A stretch of 64,000 nt of DNA from Takakia lepidozioides (Eukaryota; Streptophyta; Takakiopsida; Takakiales; Takakiaceae), in the NCBI GenBank assembly GCA_030704615.1, contig CM060734.1, positions 21,700,001-21,764,000 of the forward strand, given 5' to 3'. How positions within the stretch are numbered: position 1 is the stretch's first letter; each line of letters starts with the position of its first letter. The position numbers were made by a program, and so were the translations under genes. Shown in pieces: positions 33,101 through 46,700 of the stretch. The notes under the pieces were generated by a model. It was given only the letters and a program-made list of their open reading frames with translations. It was not told the DNA's origin and made no database searches.

Positions 33101-33927
33101 GTGTTGATGTACCTTTGTTTGTCACGACTTGTTTTGTTTTTTGACCTTGGAGAGTTGAGATTGTAGGCATGTTTATTTCTATGGTTCCTTTGTAACCAGA
33201 AGTAAAAGCTACAAAGAAGAAGGAGGTCATTTATGTGATGGGGTCTGGTATGCACTCCCTTACGGGTGAGTGCATGACACACTCACTCCATAAGGAGTTG
33301 CCATACCAGGGGATGGTTGGTGGGTTCCCTCTCTCTCCCTCCCTCCATGGATCTGGCTGGTTCTTTTAAAACTCGATAGTTTAAGACCAGTGGTATGTTA
33401 CCTAACCCCTAATTAACCTTCTTGGAATTGGTTAATTTTGGTTATTTACATTACCCGATTTTTTGGTATAAGGTCAGGATCCTAATGGAGCCATCCTATT
33501 ATTTAATTTTTTCATCCATAAATGGATGTCATCCTCAGAGGATGACACAGATGAAAAATCGAGAGACAATTTCATCCAACGCGGATGAAATCACGATAGA
33601 TTTCATCCTGCGTGGTAGAGTTCATCCCGTGTGTTGGATTTCATCCCGAATGGATGAAATCGCGGGAAATCGCGCTTCATCTCTTCTTTGCCCTAACCCT
33701 CTGCACGACGATCGTGCTTAAGGGATGGCTGGAGCTGAGAGATGGTGGCGGGGGCGCATGGAGCTCGATTCAGGCGCCCTTGAATGCTATGGAGCTGCGA
33801 GCTGCGCCATTAAGGCATTAGGTGTTCTGGCAAGATTCGGTACCTTCTTCCCCTCTTGGGGTGCGTAATGGCGGCAGTACCTGCAATTTCCCTGTGGCGG
33901 TTGTCTCTAATGCTTGGCGGGCGATCT

Positions 33928-36029
33928 TGAAGAATGGTTGATAATGCCTTGTTATGAGGCTGATTTGTCGTTAATTGTACCATGACCTTGGCAGGTCTTT
34001 GTCCATGGTCCACAAGACATAAGTATCTTCCCTCTCATGATTTAGACCAGTGTACTTGTTGTTCTTTACACATTAGAAACCAATCTCCCTTCGGTTTTCA
34101 GTTTTATGTTTGATTTACTAACGCCTTGGTCTAGCAATAACAAAGGTTATCAATAATGTTCCTGATTGAAGTATGAAACCCAGGCCATGGGAAGGCCAAG
34201 CCATGAGATAGCAGCCTTCCTCTCCCCGCCATGACCATGTGCGTGAGCAAGTCCTTCATAAGGTACGATTTTCTCCAGCACAAATATGTTGGTTAATTGG
34301 GCATGGAGAATAAGGCATCCTTGAAGGTACCTAAGATAAGCATAGAACATCTATAGGAATTGGCTTCTATGCTGAAATTTTGAGCTAGGCCTTGGTAAGA
34401 CAGCTTTGCTGGAGTGGACGTATACCCTTACATGATCCGGTCAATGCACATTACTCTTGTTGCCGGTCCCCTGTAGCCGATTCCTATGTCAGATTTTAGA
34501 TACCTTATGATGAAGAATGAGTTCCATTTCTTGTCTCACATGTTTCTATATTTCGCCTGTTTATGGCTTTTGCTCTTTTTTAGCACCATAGAAAAAACCC
34601 CACTTTTGATATGATCTGGTAGATGTTTTTGTCTGAATACCAAGTGTAAACCCTGCCGACTCATTACCCTAAGTCATAACCTGCCCCCTTTGGTTTTGTA
34701 CACATTTGTACAACCAAAACCAGGGGTGGTTAAACACTAAAGTCTATATAAGATTCTTTCCTGTTGTTACTTTATGACCTTGGGAATTGAGGTTCTTTCC
34801 ACTGGCCTCTTCGGCTTCCGGTCACCAACTTATATATTACGCTAAAAGGTAAAACTCTACATTTTGATTTATGTGTTAGAGTACCTTCGTTTGTCCACAA
34901 ACTTGCCAACTTGGAACCTACCAATGGCAAAAAATTCTTACCTAAACCTCTGTCCCCGTTGGTTTTGTACACATGTGGTGAAGAATGGTTGATAATGCCT
35001 TGTTATGAGGCTGATTTGTCGTTAATTGTACCATGACCTTGGCAGGTCTTTGTCCATGGTCCACAAGACATAAGTATCTTCCCTCTCATGATTTAGACCA
35101 GTGTACTTGTTGTTCTTTACACATTAGAAACCAATCTCCCTTCGGTTTTCAGTTTTATGTTTGATTTACTAACGCCTTGGTCTAGCAATAACAAAGGTTA
35201 TCAATAATGTTCCTGATTTAAGTATGAAACCCAGGCCATGGGAAGGCCAAGCCATGAGATAGCAGCCTTCCTCTCCCCGCCATGACCATGTGCGTTGAGC
35301 AAGTCCTTCATAAGGTACGATTTTCTCCAGCACAAATATGTTGGTTAATTGGGCATGGAGAATAAGGCATCCTTGCAGGTACCTAAGATAAGCATAGAAC
35401 ATCTATAGGAATTGGCTTCTATGCTGAAATTTTGAGCTAGGCCTTGGTAAGACAGCTTTGCTGGAGTGGACGTATACCCTTACATGATCCGGTCAATGCA
35501 CATTACTCTTGTTGCCGGTCCCCTGTAGCCGATTCCTATGTCAGATTTTAGATACCTTATGATGAAGATGAGTTCCATTTCTTGTCTCACATGTTTCTAT
35601 ATTTCGCCTGTTTATGGCTTTTGCTCTTTTTTAGCACCATAGAAAAAACCCCACTTTTGATATGATCTGGTAGATGTTTTTGTCTGAATACCAAGTGTAA
35701 ACCCTGCCGACTCATTACCCTCAGTCATAACCTGCCCCCTTTGGTTTTGTACACATTTGTACAACCAAAACCAGGGGTGGTTAAACACTAAAGTCTATAT
35801 AAGATTCTTTCCTGTTGTTACTTTATGACCTTGGGAATTGAGGTTCTTTCCACTGGCCTCTTCGGCTTCCGGTCACCAACTTATATATTACGCTAAAAGG
35901 TAAAACTCTACATTTTGATTTATGTTTTAGAGTACCTTCGTTTGTCCACAAACTTGCCAACTTGGAACCTACCAATGGCAAAAAATCCTTACCTAAACCT
36001 CTGTCCCCGTTGGTTTTGTACACATGTGG
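33928..36029. repeat. Direct duplication of 1051 bp inside tandem copy 2
   Basis: TGAAGAATGGTTGATAATGC starts at both 33928 and 34979, and the sequence that follows is repeated almost exactly. The segment that should precede it (about 1.08 kb, equivalent to 30819-31890 of copy 1) is missing, so the total copy length stays near 3.1 kb. Confidence 0.9.
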
Positions 36030-39000
36030 GTACCCAAAAACATGGGCTAGGTAACACTAAAAGGGGTTGATAAATTTTTCTTTCTTGTTTGTTGCTTCCA
36101 TGAATTTCGGAGTTAAGGTCCTTCATTTGGCCCTCATTTTTTTTTTTTTCCATTACCAGAGCTTGTGTAGCTAAAGGTAAAACTCTACATTCTGAGTAAG
36201 TGTTGATGTACCTTTGTTTGTCACGACTTGTTTTGTTTTTTGACCTTGGAGAGTTGAGATTGTAGGCATGTTTATTTCTATGGTTCCTTTGTAACCAGAA
36301 GTAAAAGCTAACAAAGAAGAAGGAGGTCATTTATGTGATGGGGTCTGGTATGCACTCCCTTACGGGGTGAGTGCATGACACACTCACTCCATAAGGAGTT
36401 GCCATACCAGGGGATGGTTGGTGGGTTCCTCTCTCTCCCCTCCCTCCATGGATCTGGCTGGTTCTTTTAAAACTCGATAGTTTAAGACCAGTGGTATGTT
36501 ACCTAACCCCTAATTAACCTTCTTGGAATTTGGTTAATTTTGGTTATTTACATTACCCGGATTTTTGGTATAAGGTCAGGATCCTAATGGAGCCATCCTA
36601 TTATTTAATTTTTCATCCATAAATGGATGTCATCCTCAGAGGATGACACAGATGAAAAATCGAGAGACAATTTCATCCAACGCGGATGAAATCACGATAG
36701 ATTTCATCCTGCGTGGTAGAGTTCATCCCGTGTTTGATTTCATCCCGAATGGATGAAATCGCGGGAAATCGCGCTTCATCTCTTCTTTGCCCTAACCCTC
36801 TGCACGACGATCGTGCTTAAGGGATGGCTGGAGCTGAGAGATGGTGGCGGGGGGCGCATGGAGCTCGATTCAGGCGCCCTTGAATGCTATGGAGCTGCGC
36901 CATTAAGGCATTTAGGTGTTCTGGCAAGATTCGGTACCTTCTTCCCCTCTTGGGTGCGTAATGGCGGCAGTACCTGCAATTTCCCTGTGGCGGTTGTCTC
37001 TAATGCTTGGCGGGCGATCTACCTGTGTTGTGTTGTTTGTTGTGACCTTCATTGATCATTAAGATACAAGCGGCGGCGATCTTAAGCCTCAGAGAAGTGT
37101 CTGAACTCTTTAAGTTTGGGCGATTCACTTTCTTTGTGCATGCTTTGTACATTTTGTTGTGCATTCTTGTTTGCTGGTCTTGAGAGCTATGCGCAGGCCT
37201 CTCTTCCACAAGCCATCAAGGTATTGGCTTGCATATGCTCTGTTTCCTTTCTGCCCCTGCTTTGTATTTTCCAAAATGGTAAGACATTGGTAGATGTGAA
37301 GAGAATGATTCAGGCATTGTATTCAAGTGCTTTAGGATAAATAATACCAAAGTAACCTGTAGGCCTGATGGGACGAGCAATTCAGATTCTTTGTGTTTCC
37401 TATGGATGATTGCATGGCATGTAAATCTGATTACAGCCTGTTATGGTAATGATTTCCCTACCCAGACATAGAACTTGGTCTTGGGGCATGGAATAAGAGG
37501 TGGGAATATTACTCTACCCTGTCATTGAAATTACACACCAGCCCCAGATCTAAAACATATCATGGGGCAAAAAACATGGTGTCAATAAGTGACTTGATGT
37601 GCAAAATAGGGCAGTTGATTATACCCTGTTGTATAAGCTGCCAAATATCAGTCTGTAACCCTGCTTTGGTGATGTTCTCTATGTAAAAAATGCTCTTATT
37701 TTGTTCTTAAGCCTTCTATGATCATAAATGGCTTTTTTTAAGACAAACAGACATTTTCCAGCCATGAACAGTGATCAATGGATCTTTATTTGGACATGGA
37801 TACTTACTGCTCAGTCACTTTTGTATGTCCAATGATACAAAGAACCCAAAACTATACTAGTTTTTGGGCCAACAATAAATTAGGATGGTTGGTTATGCCT
37901 TGGTATGTAAGCTGACCAAAAAATACAGATTGAATGACATGGCATGTCATGAATGGCACTTTTTAGCATGGTGAACAATGGTTTCCTGCTATGAACAGTG
38001 GTAATCGAGTCTCTAATTTTTCCCACCCCCCCACCCAGACATTTCATTGACTTTGAAGTTTGGGATTTGTCATAAAGCTGACTTGTGAATGAAGAATGGT
38101 TGATAATGCCTTGTTATGAGGCTGATTTGTCGTTAATTTTACAATGACCTTGTCAGGTCTTTGTCCATGTCTCGACAAGACATAAGTATCTTCCCTCTCT
38201 GATTTAGACCAGTGTACTTGGTGGTTCTTGTACACATTATCAACCAATCTCCCTTCTGTTTTCAGTTTTATGTTTGATTTACTAACGCCTTGGTCTGAGC
38301 ATGACAAAAGGTTATCAAATATGTTCCTGATTGAAGTGATGAACCCAAGGCAATGGGAAGGCCAAGCCATGAGATATCAGCCTCCTCTCCCGCCATGACC
38401 ATGGTGTGGAGCAAGTCCTTCATAAGGTACGATTTTCTCCAGCAAAAATATGTTGGTTAATTGGGCATGGAGAATAAGGCATCCTTGAAGGTACCTAAGA
38501 TAAGCATAGAACATCTATAGGGCTTCTGAATGCTGAAATTTTGAGCTAGGCCTTGGTAAGACAGCTTGCTGGAGTGGACGTATACACCTTATACATGATC
38601 CGGTCAATGCACATTACTCTTGTTTGCCGGTCCCCTGTAGCCGATGCCTTATGTCAGATTTAGATACCTTATGATAAGAATGAGTTCCATTTCTTTGGCT
38701 CAAATGTTTCTATATTTCTCCTGGTTATGGCTTTGCTCTTTTTAGCACCATAGAAAAAACCCAATTTTGATATGATGCTGGTAGATGTTTTGTCTGAATA
38801 CCAAGGGGTAAACCCCTGCCAGACTTCATTACCTAAGTCCCAATACCTGCCCCCTTTGGTTTTGTACACATGTTGTACCCAAAACAAGGGGTGGTTAAAC
38901 ACTAAAAGTCTGATATAAGATTCTTTCCTGATTGTTACTTTATGACCTTGGGAATTGAGGGTTCTTTCACTGGCCTCTTCTTCCGGTCACCAAAGCTTAT

Positions 39001-40265
39001 ATATAAGCTAAAAGGTAAAACTCTACATTTTGATGTATGTGTTGATGTACCTTCGTTTGTCACAACTTGCCAACTTGGAACATACCAATGGCAGAAAAAT
39101 TCATTACCTAAACCTGTCCCCGTTGGTTTTGTACACATGTGGTACCCAAAAACATGGGCTAGGTAAACACTAAAGGGTTGATAAAAGTTTCTTTCTTGTT
39201 TGTTGCTTCATGAATTTCGGAGTTAAGGTCCCTTCATTGGCCTCATTTTTCCATTACCAGAGCTTATGTGTAGCTAAAAGGTAAAACTCTACATTCTGAT
39301 GTAAGTGTTGATGTACCTTTGTTTGTCACGACTTGTTTTGTTTTTTGACCTTGGAGAGTTGAGATTGTAGGCATGTTTATTTCTATGGTTCCTTTGTAAC
39401 CAGAAGTAAAAGCTACAAAGAAGAAGGAGGTCATTTATGTGATGGGGTCTGGTATGCACTCCCTTACGGGGTGAGTGCATGACACACTCACTCCATAAGG
39501 AGTTGCCATACCAGGGGATGGTTGGTGGGTTCCCTCTCTCTCCCTCCCTCCATGGATCTGGCTGGTTCTTTTAAAACTCGATAGTTTAAGACCAGTGGTA
39601 TGTTACCTAACCCCTAATTAACCTTCTTGGAATTTGGTTAATTTTGGTTATTTACATTACCCGGATTTTTGGTATAAGGTCAGGATCCTAATGGAGCCAT
39701 CCTATTATTTAATTTTTTCATCCATAAATGGATGTCATCCTCAGAGGATGACACAGATGAAAAATCGAGAGACAATTTCATCCAACGCGGATGAAATCAC
39801 GATAGATTTCATCCTGCGTGGTAGAGTTCATCCCGTGTGTTGGATTTCATCCCGAATGGATGAAATCGCGGGAAATCGCGCTTCATCTCTTCTTTGCCCT
39901 AACCCTCTGCACGACGATCGTGCTTAAGGGATGGCTGGAGCTGAGAGATGGTGGCGGGGGGCGCATGGAGCTCGATTCAGGCGCCCTTGAATGCTATGGA
40001 GCTGCGCCATTAAGGCATTTAGGTGTTCTGGCAAGATTCGGTACCTTCTTCCCCTCTTGGGGTGCGTAATGGCGGCAGTACCTGCAATTTCCCTGTGGCG
40101 GTTGTCTCTAATGCTTGGCGGGCGATCTACCTGTGTTGTGGTTGTTTGTTGTGACCTTCATTGATCATTAAGATACAAGCGGCGATCTTAAGGCCTCAGA
40201 GAAGTGTCTGAACTCTTTAAGTTTGGGCGATTCACTTTCTTTGTGCATGCTTTGTACATTTTGTT

Positions 40266-40796
40266 GTGCATTCTTGTTTGCTGGTCTTGAGAGCTATGGC
40301 GCAGGCCTCTCTTCCACAAGCCATCAAGGTATTGGCTTGCATATGCTCTGTTTCCTTTCTGCCCCTGCTTTGTATTTTCCAAAATGGTAAGACATTGGTA
40401 GATGTGAAGAGAATGATTCAGGCATTGTATTCAAGTTGCTTTAGGATAAATAATACCAAAGTAACCTGTAGGCCTGATGGGACGAGCAATTCAGATTCTT
40501 TGTGTTTCCTATGGATGATTGCATGGCATGTAAATCTGATTACAGCCTGTTATGGTAATGATTTCCCTACCCCAGACATAGAACTTGGTCTTGGGGCATG
40601 GAATAAGAGGTGGGAATATTACTCTACCCTGTCATTGAAATTACACACCAGCCCCAGATCTAAAACATATCATGGGGCAAAAAACATGGTGTCAATAAGT
40701 GACTTGATGTGCAAAATAGGGCAGTTGATTATACCCTGTTGTATAAGCTGCCAAATATCAGTCTGTAACCCTGCTTTGGTGATGTTCTCTATGTAA
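40266..40796 (+). other. 176-codon frame recurring in the tandem unit
   Basis: The frame starting MHSCLLVLRAMAQASLPQAI recurs at 30956 (shorter at its end), 40266, 43376 and 46486; disrupted versions lie near 37116 and 49660. It has a hydrophobic segment near its start and no recognised domain. In copy 7 an extra stretch of about 67 bp, beginning AGGTAAACATTC near 50040, interrupts it. Copy identity explains its conservation, so it is weak evidence for a protein. Confidence 0.25.
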
Positions 40797-43700
40797 AGAA
40801 ATGCTCTTATTTTGTTCTTAAGCCTTCTATGATCATAAATGGCTTTTTTAAGACAAACAGACATTTTCCAGCCATGAACAGTGATCAATGGATCTTTATT
40901 TGGACATGGATACTTACTGCTCAGTCACTTTTGTATGTCCAATGATACAAAGAACCCAAAACTATACTAGTTTTTGGGCCAACAATAAATTAGGATGGTT
41001 GGTTATGCCTTGGTATGTAAGCTGACCAAACAATACAGATTGAATGACATGGCATGTCATGAATGGCACTTTTTAGCATGGTGAACAATGGTTTCCTGCT
41101 ATGAACAGTGGTAATCGAGTCTCTAATTTTTCCCACCCCCCCACCCAGACATTTCATTGACTTTGAAGTTTGGGATTTGTCATAAAGCTGACTTGTGAAT
41201 GAAGAATGGTTGATAATGCCTTGTTATGAGGCTGATTTGTCGTTAATTTTACAATGACCTTGTCAGGTCTTTGTCCATGTCTCGACAAGACATAAGTATC
41301 TTCCCTCTCTGATTTAGACCAGTGTACTTGGTGGTTCTTGTACACATTATCAACCAATCTCCCTTCTGTTTTCAGTTTTATGTTTGATTTACTAACGCCT
41401 TGGTCTGAGCATGACAAAAGGTTATCAAATATGTTCCTGATTGAAGTGATGAACCCAAGGCAATGGGAAGGCCAAGCCATGAGATATCAGCCTCCTCTCC
41501 CGCCATGACCATGGTGTGGAGCAAGTCCTTCATAAGGTACGATTTTCTCCAGCAAAAATATGTTGGTTAATTGGGCATGGAGAATAAGGCATCCTTGAAG
41601 GTACCTAAGATAAGCATAGAACATCTATAGGGCTTCTGAATGCTGAAATTTTGAGCTAGGCCTTGGTAAGACAGCTTGCTGGAGTGGACGTATACACCTT
41701 ATACATGATCCGGTCAATGCACATTACTCTTGTTTGCCGGTCCCCTGTAGCCGATGCCTTATGTCAGATTTAGATACCTTATGATAAGAATGAGTTCCAT
41801 TTCTTTGGCTCAAATGTTTCTATATTTCTCCTGGTTATGGCTTTGCTCTTTTTAGCACCATAGAAAAAACCCAATTTTGATATGATGCTGGTAGATGTTT
41901 TGTCTGAATACCAAGGGGTAAACCCCTGCCAGACTTCATTACCTAAGTCCCAATACCTGCCCCCTTTGGTTTTGTACACATGTTGTACCCAAAACAAGGG
42001 GTGGTTAAACACTAAAAGTCTGATATAAGATTCTTTCCTGATTGTTACTTTATGACCTTGGGAATTGAGGGTTCTTTCACTGGCCTCTTCTTCCGGTCAC
42101 CAAAGCTTATATATAAGCTAAAAGGTAAAACTCTACATTTTGATGTATGTGTTGATGTACCTTCGTTTGTCACAACTTGCCAACTTGGAACATACCAATG
42201 GCAGAAAAATTCATTACCTAAACCTGTCCCCGTTGGTTTTGTACACATGTGGTACCCAAAAACATGGGCTAGGTAAACACTAAAGGGTTGATAAAAGTTT
42301 CTTTCTTGTTTGTTGCTTCATGAATTTCGGAGTTAAGGTCCCTTCATTGGCCTCATTTTTCCATTACCAGAGCTTATGTGTAGCTAAAAGGTAAAACTCT
42401 ACATTCTGATGTAAGTGTTGATGTACCTTTGTTTGTCACGACTTGTTTTGTTTTTTGACCTTGGAGAGTTGAGATTGTAGGCATGTTTATTTCTATGGTT
42501 CCTTTGTAACCAGAAGTAAAAGCTACAAAGAAGAAGGAGGTCATTTATGTGATGGGGTCTGGTATGCACTCCCTTACGGGGTGAGTGCATGACACACTCA
42601 CTCCATAAGGAGTTGCCATACCAGGGGATGGTTGGTGGGTTCCCTCTCTCTCCCTCCCTCCATGGATCTGGCTGGTTCTTTTAAAACTCGATAGTTTAAG
42701 ACCAGTGGTATGTTACCTAACCCCTAATTAACCTTCTTGGAATTTGGTTAATTTTGGTTATTTACATTACCCGGATTTTTGGTATAAGGTCAGGATCCTA
42801 ATGGAGCCATCCTATTATTTAATTTTTTCATCCATAAATGGATGTCATCCTCAGAGGATGACACAGATGAAAAATCGAGAGACAATTTCATCCAACGCGG
42901 ATGAAATCACGATAGATTTCATCCTGCGTGGTAGAGTTCATCCCGTGTGTTGGATTTCATCCCGAATGGATGAAATCGCGGGAAATCGCGCTTCATCTCT
43001 TCTTTGCCCTAACCCTCTGCACGACGATCGTGCTTAAGGGATGGCTGGAGCTGAGAGATGGTGGCGGGGGGCGCATGGAGCTCGATTCAGGCGCCCTTGA
43101 ATGCTATGGAGCTGCGCCATTAAGGCATTTAGGTGTTCTGGCAAGATTCGGTACCTTCTTCCCCTCTTGGGGTGCGTAATGGCGGCAGTACCTGCAATTT
43201 CCCTGTGGCGGTTGTCTCTAATGCTTGGCGGGCGATCTACCTGTGTTGTGGTTGTTTGTTGTGACCTTCATTGATCATTAAGATACAAGCGGCGATCTTA
43301 AGGCCTCAGAGAAGTGTCTGAACTCTTTAAGTTTGGGCGATTCACTTTCTTTGTGCATGCTTTGTACATTTTGTTGTGCATTCTTGTTTGCTGGTCTTGA
43401 GAGCTATGGCGCAGGCCTCTCTTCCACAAGCCATCAAGGTATTGGCTTGCATATGCTCTGTTTCCTTTCTGCCCCTGCTTTGTATTTTCCAAAATGGTAA
43501 GACATTGGTAGATGTGAAGAGAATGATTCAGGCATTGTATTCAAGTTGCTTTAGGATAAATAATACCAAAGTAACCTGTAGGCCTGATGGGACGAGCAAT
43601 TCAGATTCTTTGTGTTTCCTATGGATGATTGCATGGCATGTAAATCTGATTACAGCCTGTTATGGTAATGATTTCCCTACCCCAGACATAGAACTTGGTC

Positions 43701-46700
43701 TTGGGGCATGGAATAAGAGGTGGGAATATTACTCTACCCTGTCATTGAAATTACACACCAGCCCCAGATCTAAAACATATCATGGGGCAAAAAACATGGT
43801 GTCAATAAGTGACTTGATGTGCAAAATAGGGCAGTTGATTATACCCTGTTGTATAAGCTGCCAAATATCAGTCTGTAACCCTGCTTTGGTGATGTTCTCT
43901 ATGTAAAGAAATGCTCTTATTTTGTTCTTAAGCCTTCTATGATCATAAATGGCTTTTTTAAGACAAACAGACATTTTCCAGCCATGAACAGTGATCAATG
44001 GATCTTTATTTGGACATGGATACTTACTGCTCAGTCACTTTTGTATGTCCAATGATACAAAGAACCCAAAACTATACTAGTTTTTGGGCCAACAATAAAT
44101 TAGGATGGTTGGTTATGCCTTGGTATGTAAGCTGACCAAACAATACAGATTGAATGACATGGCATGTCATGAATGGCACTTTTTAGCATGGTGAACAATG
44201 GTTTCCTGCTATGAACAGTGGTAATCGAGTCTCTAATTTTTCCCACCCCCCCACCCAGACATTTCATTGACTTTGAAGTTTGGGATTTGTCATAAAGCTG
44301 ACTTGTGAATGAAGAATGGTTGATAATGCCTTGTTATGAGGCTGATTTGTCGTTAATTTTACAATGACCTTGTCAGGTCTTTGTCCATGTCTCGACAAGA
44401 CATAAGTATCTTCCCTCTCTGATTTAGACCAGTGTACTTGGTGGTTCTTGTACACATTATCAACCAATCTCCCTTCTGTTTTCAGTTTTATGTTTGATTT
44501 ACTAACGCCTTGGTCTGAGCATGACAAAAGGTTATCAAATATGTTCCTGATTGAAGTGATGAACCCAAGGCAATGGGAAGGCCAAGCCATGAGATATCAG
44601 CCTCCTCTCCCGCCATGACCATGGTGTGGAGCAAGTCCTTCATAAGGTACGATTTTCTCCAGCAAAAATATGTTGGTTAATTGGGCATGGAGAATAAGGC
44701 ATCCTTGAAGGTACCTAAGATAAGCATAGAACATCTATAGGGCTTCTGAATGCTGAAATTTTGAGCTAGGCCTTGGTAAGACAGCTTGCTGGAGTGGACG
44801 TATACACCTTATACATGATCCGGTCAATGCACATTACTCTTGTTTGCCGGTCCCCTGTAGCCGATGCCTTATGTCAGATTTAGATACCTTATGATAAGAA
44901 TGAGTTCCATTTCTTTGGCTCAAATGTTTCTATATTTCTCCTGGTTATGGCTTTGCTCTTTTTAGCACCATAGAAAAAACCCAATTTTGATATGATGCTG
45001 GTAGATGTTTTGTCTGAATACCAAGGGGTAAACCCCTGCCAGACTTCATTACCTAAGTCCCAATACCTGCCCCCTTTGGTTTTGTACACATGTTGTACCC
45101 AAAACAAGGGGTGGTTAAACACTAAAAGTCTGATATAAGATTCTTTCCTGATTGTTACTTTATGACCTTGGGAATTGAGGGTTCTTTCACTGGCCTCTTC
45201 TTCCGGTCACCAAAGCTTATATATAAGCTAAAAGGTAAAACTCTACATTTTGATGTATGTGTTGATGTACCTTCGTTTGTCACAACTTGCCAACTTGGAA
45301 CATACCAATGGCAGAAAAATTCATTACCTAAACCTGTCCCCGTTGGTTTTGTACACATGTGGTACCCAAAAACATGGGCTAGGTAAACACTAAAGGGTTG
45401 ATAAAAGTTTCTTTCTTGTTTGTTGCTTCATGAATTTCGGAGTTAAGGTCCCTTCATTGGCCTCATTTTTCCATTACCAGAGCTTATGTGTAGCTAAAAG
45501 GTAAAACTCTACATTCTGATGTAAGTGTTGATGTACCTTTGTTTGTCACGACTTGTTTTGTTTTTTGACCTTGGAGAGTTGAGATTGTAGGCATGTTTAT
45601 TTCTATGGTTCCTTTGTAACCAGAAGTAAAAGCTACAAAGAAGAAGGAGGTCATTTATGTGATGGGGTCTGGTATGCACTCCCTTACGGGGTGAGTGCAT
45701 GACACACTCACTCCATAAGGAGTTGCCATACCAGGGGATGGTTGGTGGGTTCCCTCTCTCTCCCTCCCTCCATGGATCTGGCTGGTTCTTTTAAAACTCG
45801 ATAGTTTAAGACCAGTGGTATGTTACCTAACCCCTAATTAACCTTCTTGGAATTTGGTTAATTTTGGTTATTTACATTACCCGGATTTTTGGTATAAGGT
45901 CAGGATCCTAATGGAGCCATCCTATTATTTAATTTTTTCATCCATAAATGGATGTCATCCTCAGAGGATGACACAGATGAAAAATCGAGAGACAATTTCA
46001 TCCAACGCGGATGAAATCACGATAGATTTCATCCTGCGTGGTAGAGTTCATCCCGTGTGTTGGATTTCATCCCGAATGGATGAAATCGCGGGAAATCGCG
46101 CTTCATCTCTTCTTTGCCCTAACCCTCTGCACGACGATCGTGCTTAAGGGATGGCTGGAGCTGAGAGATGGTGGCGGGGGGCGCATGGAGCTCGATTCAG
46201 GCGCCCTTGAATGCTATGGAGCTGCGCCATTAAGGCATTTAGGTGTTCTGGCAAGATTCGGTACCTTCTTCCCCTCTTGGGGTGCGTAATGGCGGCAGTA
46301 CCTGCAATTTCCCTGTGGCGGTTGTCTCTAATGCTTGGCGGGCGATCTACCTGTGTTGTGGTTGTTTGTTGTGACCTTCATTGATCATTAAGATACAAGC
46401 GGCGATCTTAAGGCCTCAGAGAAGTGTCTGAACTCTTTAAGTTTGGGCGATTCACTTTCTTTGTGCATGCTTTGTACATTTTGTTGTGCATTCTTGTTTG
46501 CTGGTCTTGAGAGCTATGGCGCAGGCCTCTCTTCCACAAGCCATCAAGGTATTGGCTTGCATATGCTCTGTTTCCTTTCTGCCCCTGCTTTGTATTTTCC
46601 AAAATGGTAAGACATTGGTAGATGTGAAGAGAATGATTCAGGCATTGTATTCAAGTTGCTTTAGGATAAATAATACCAAAGTAACCTGTAGGCCTGATGG

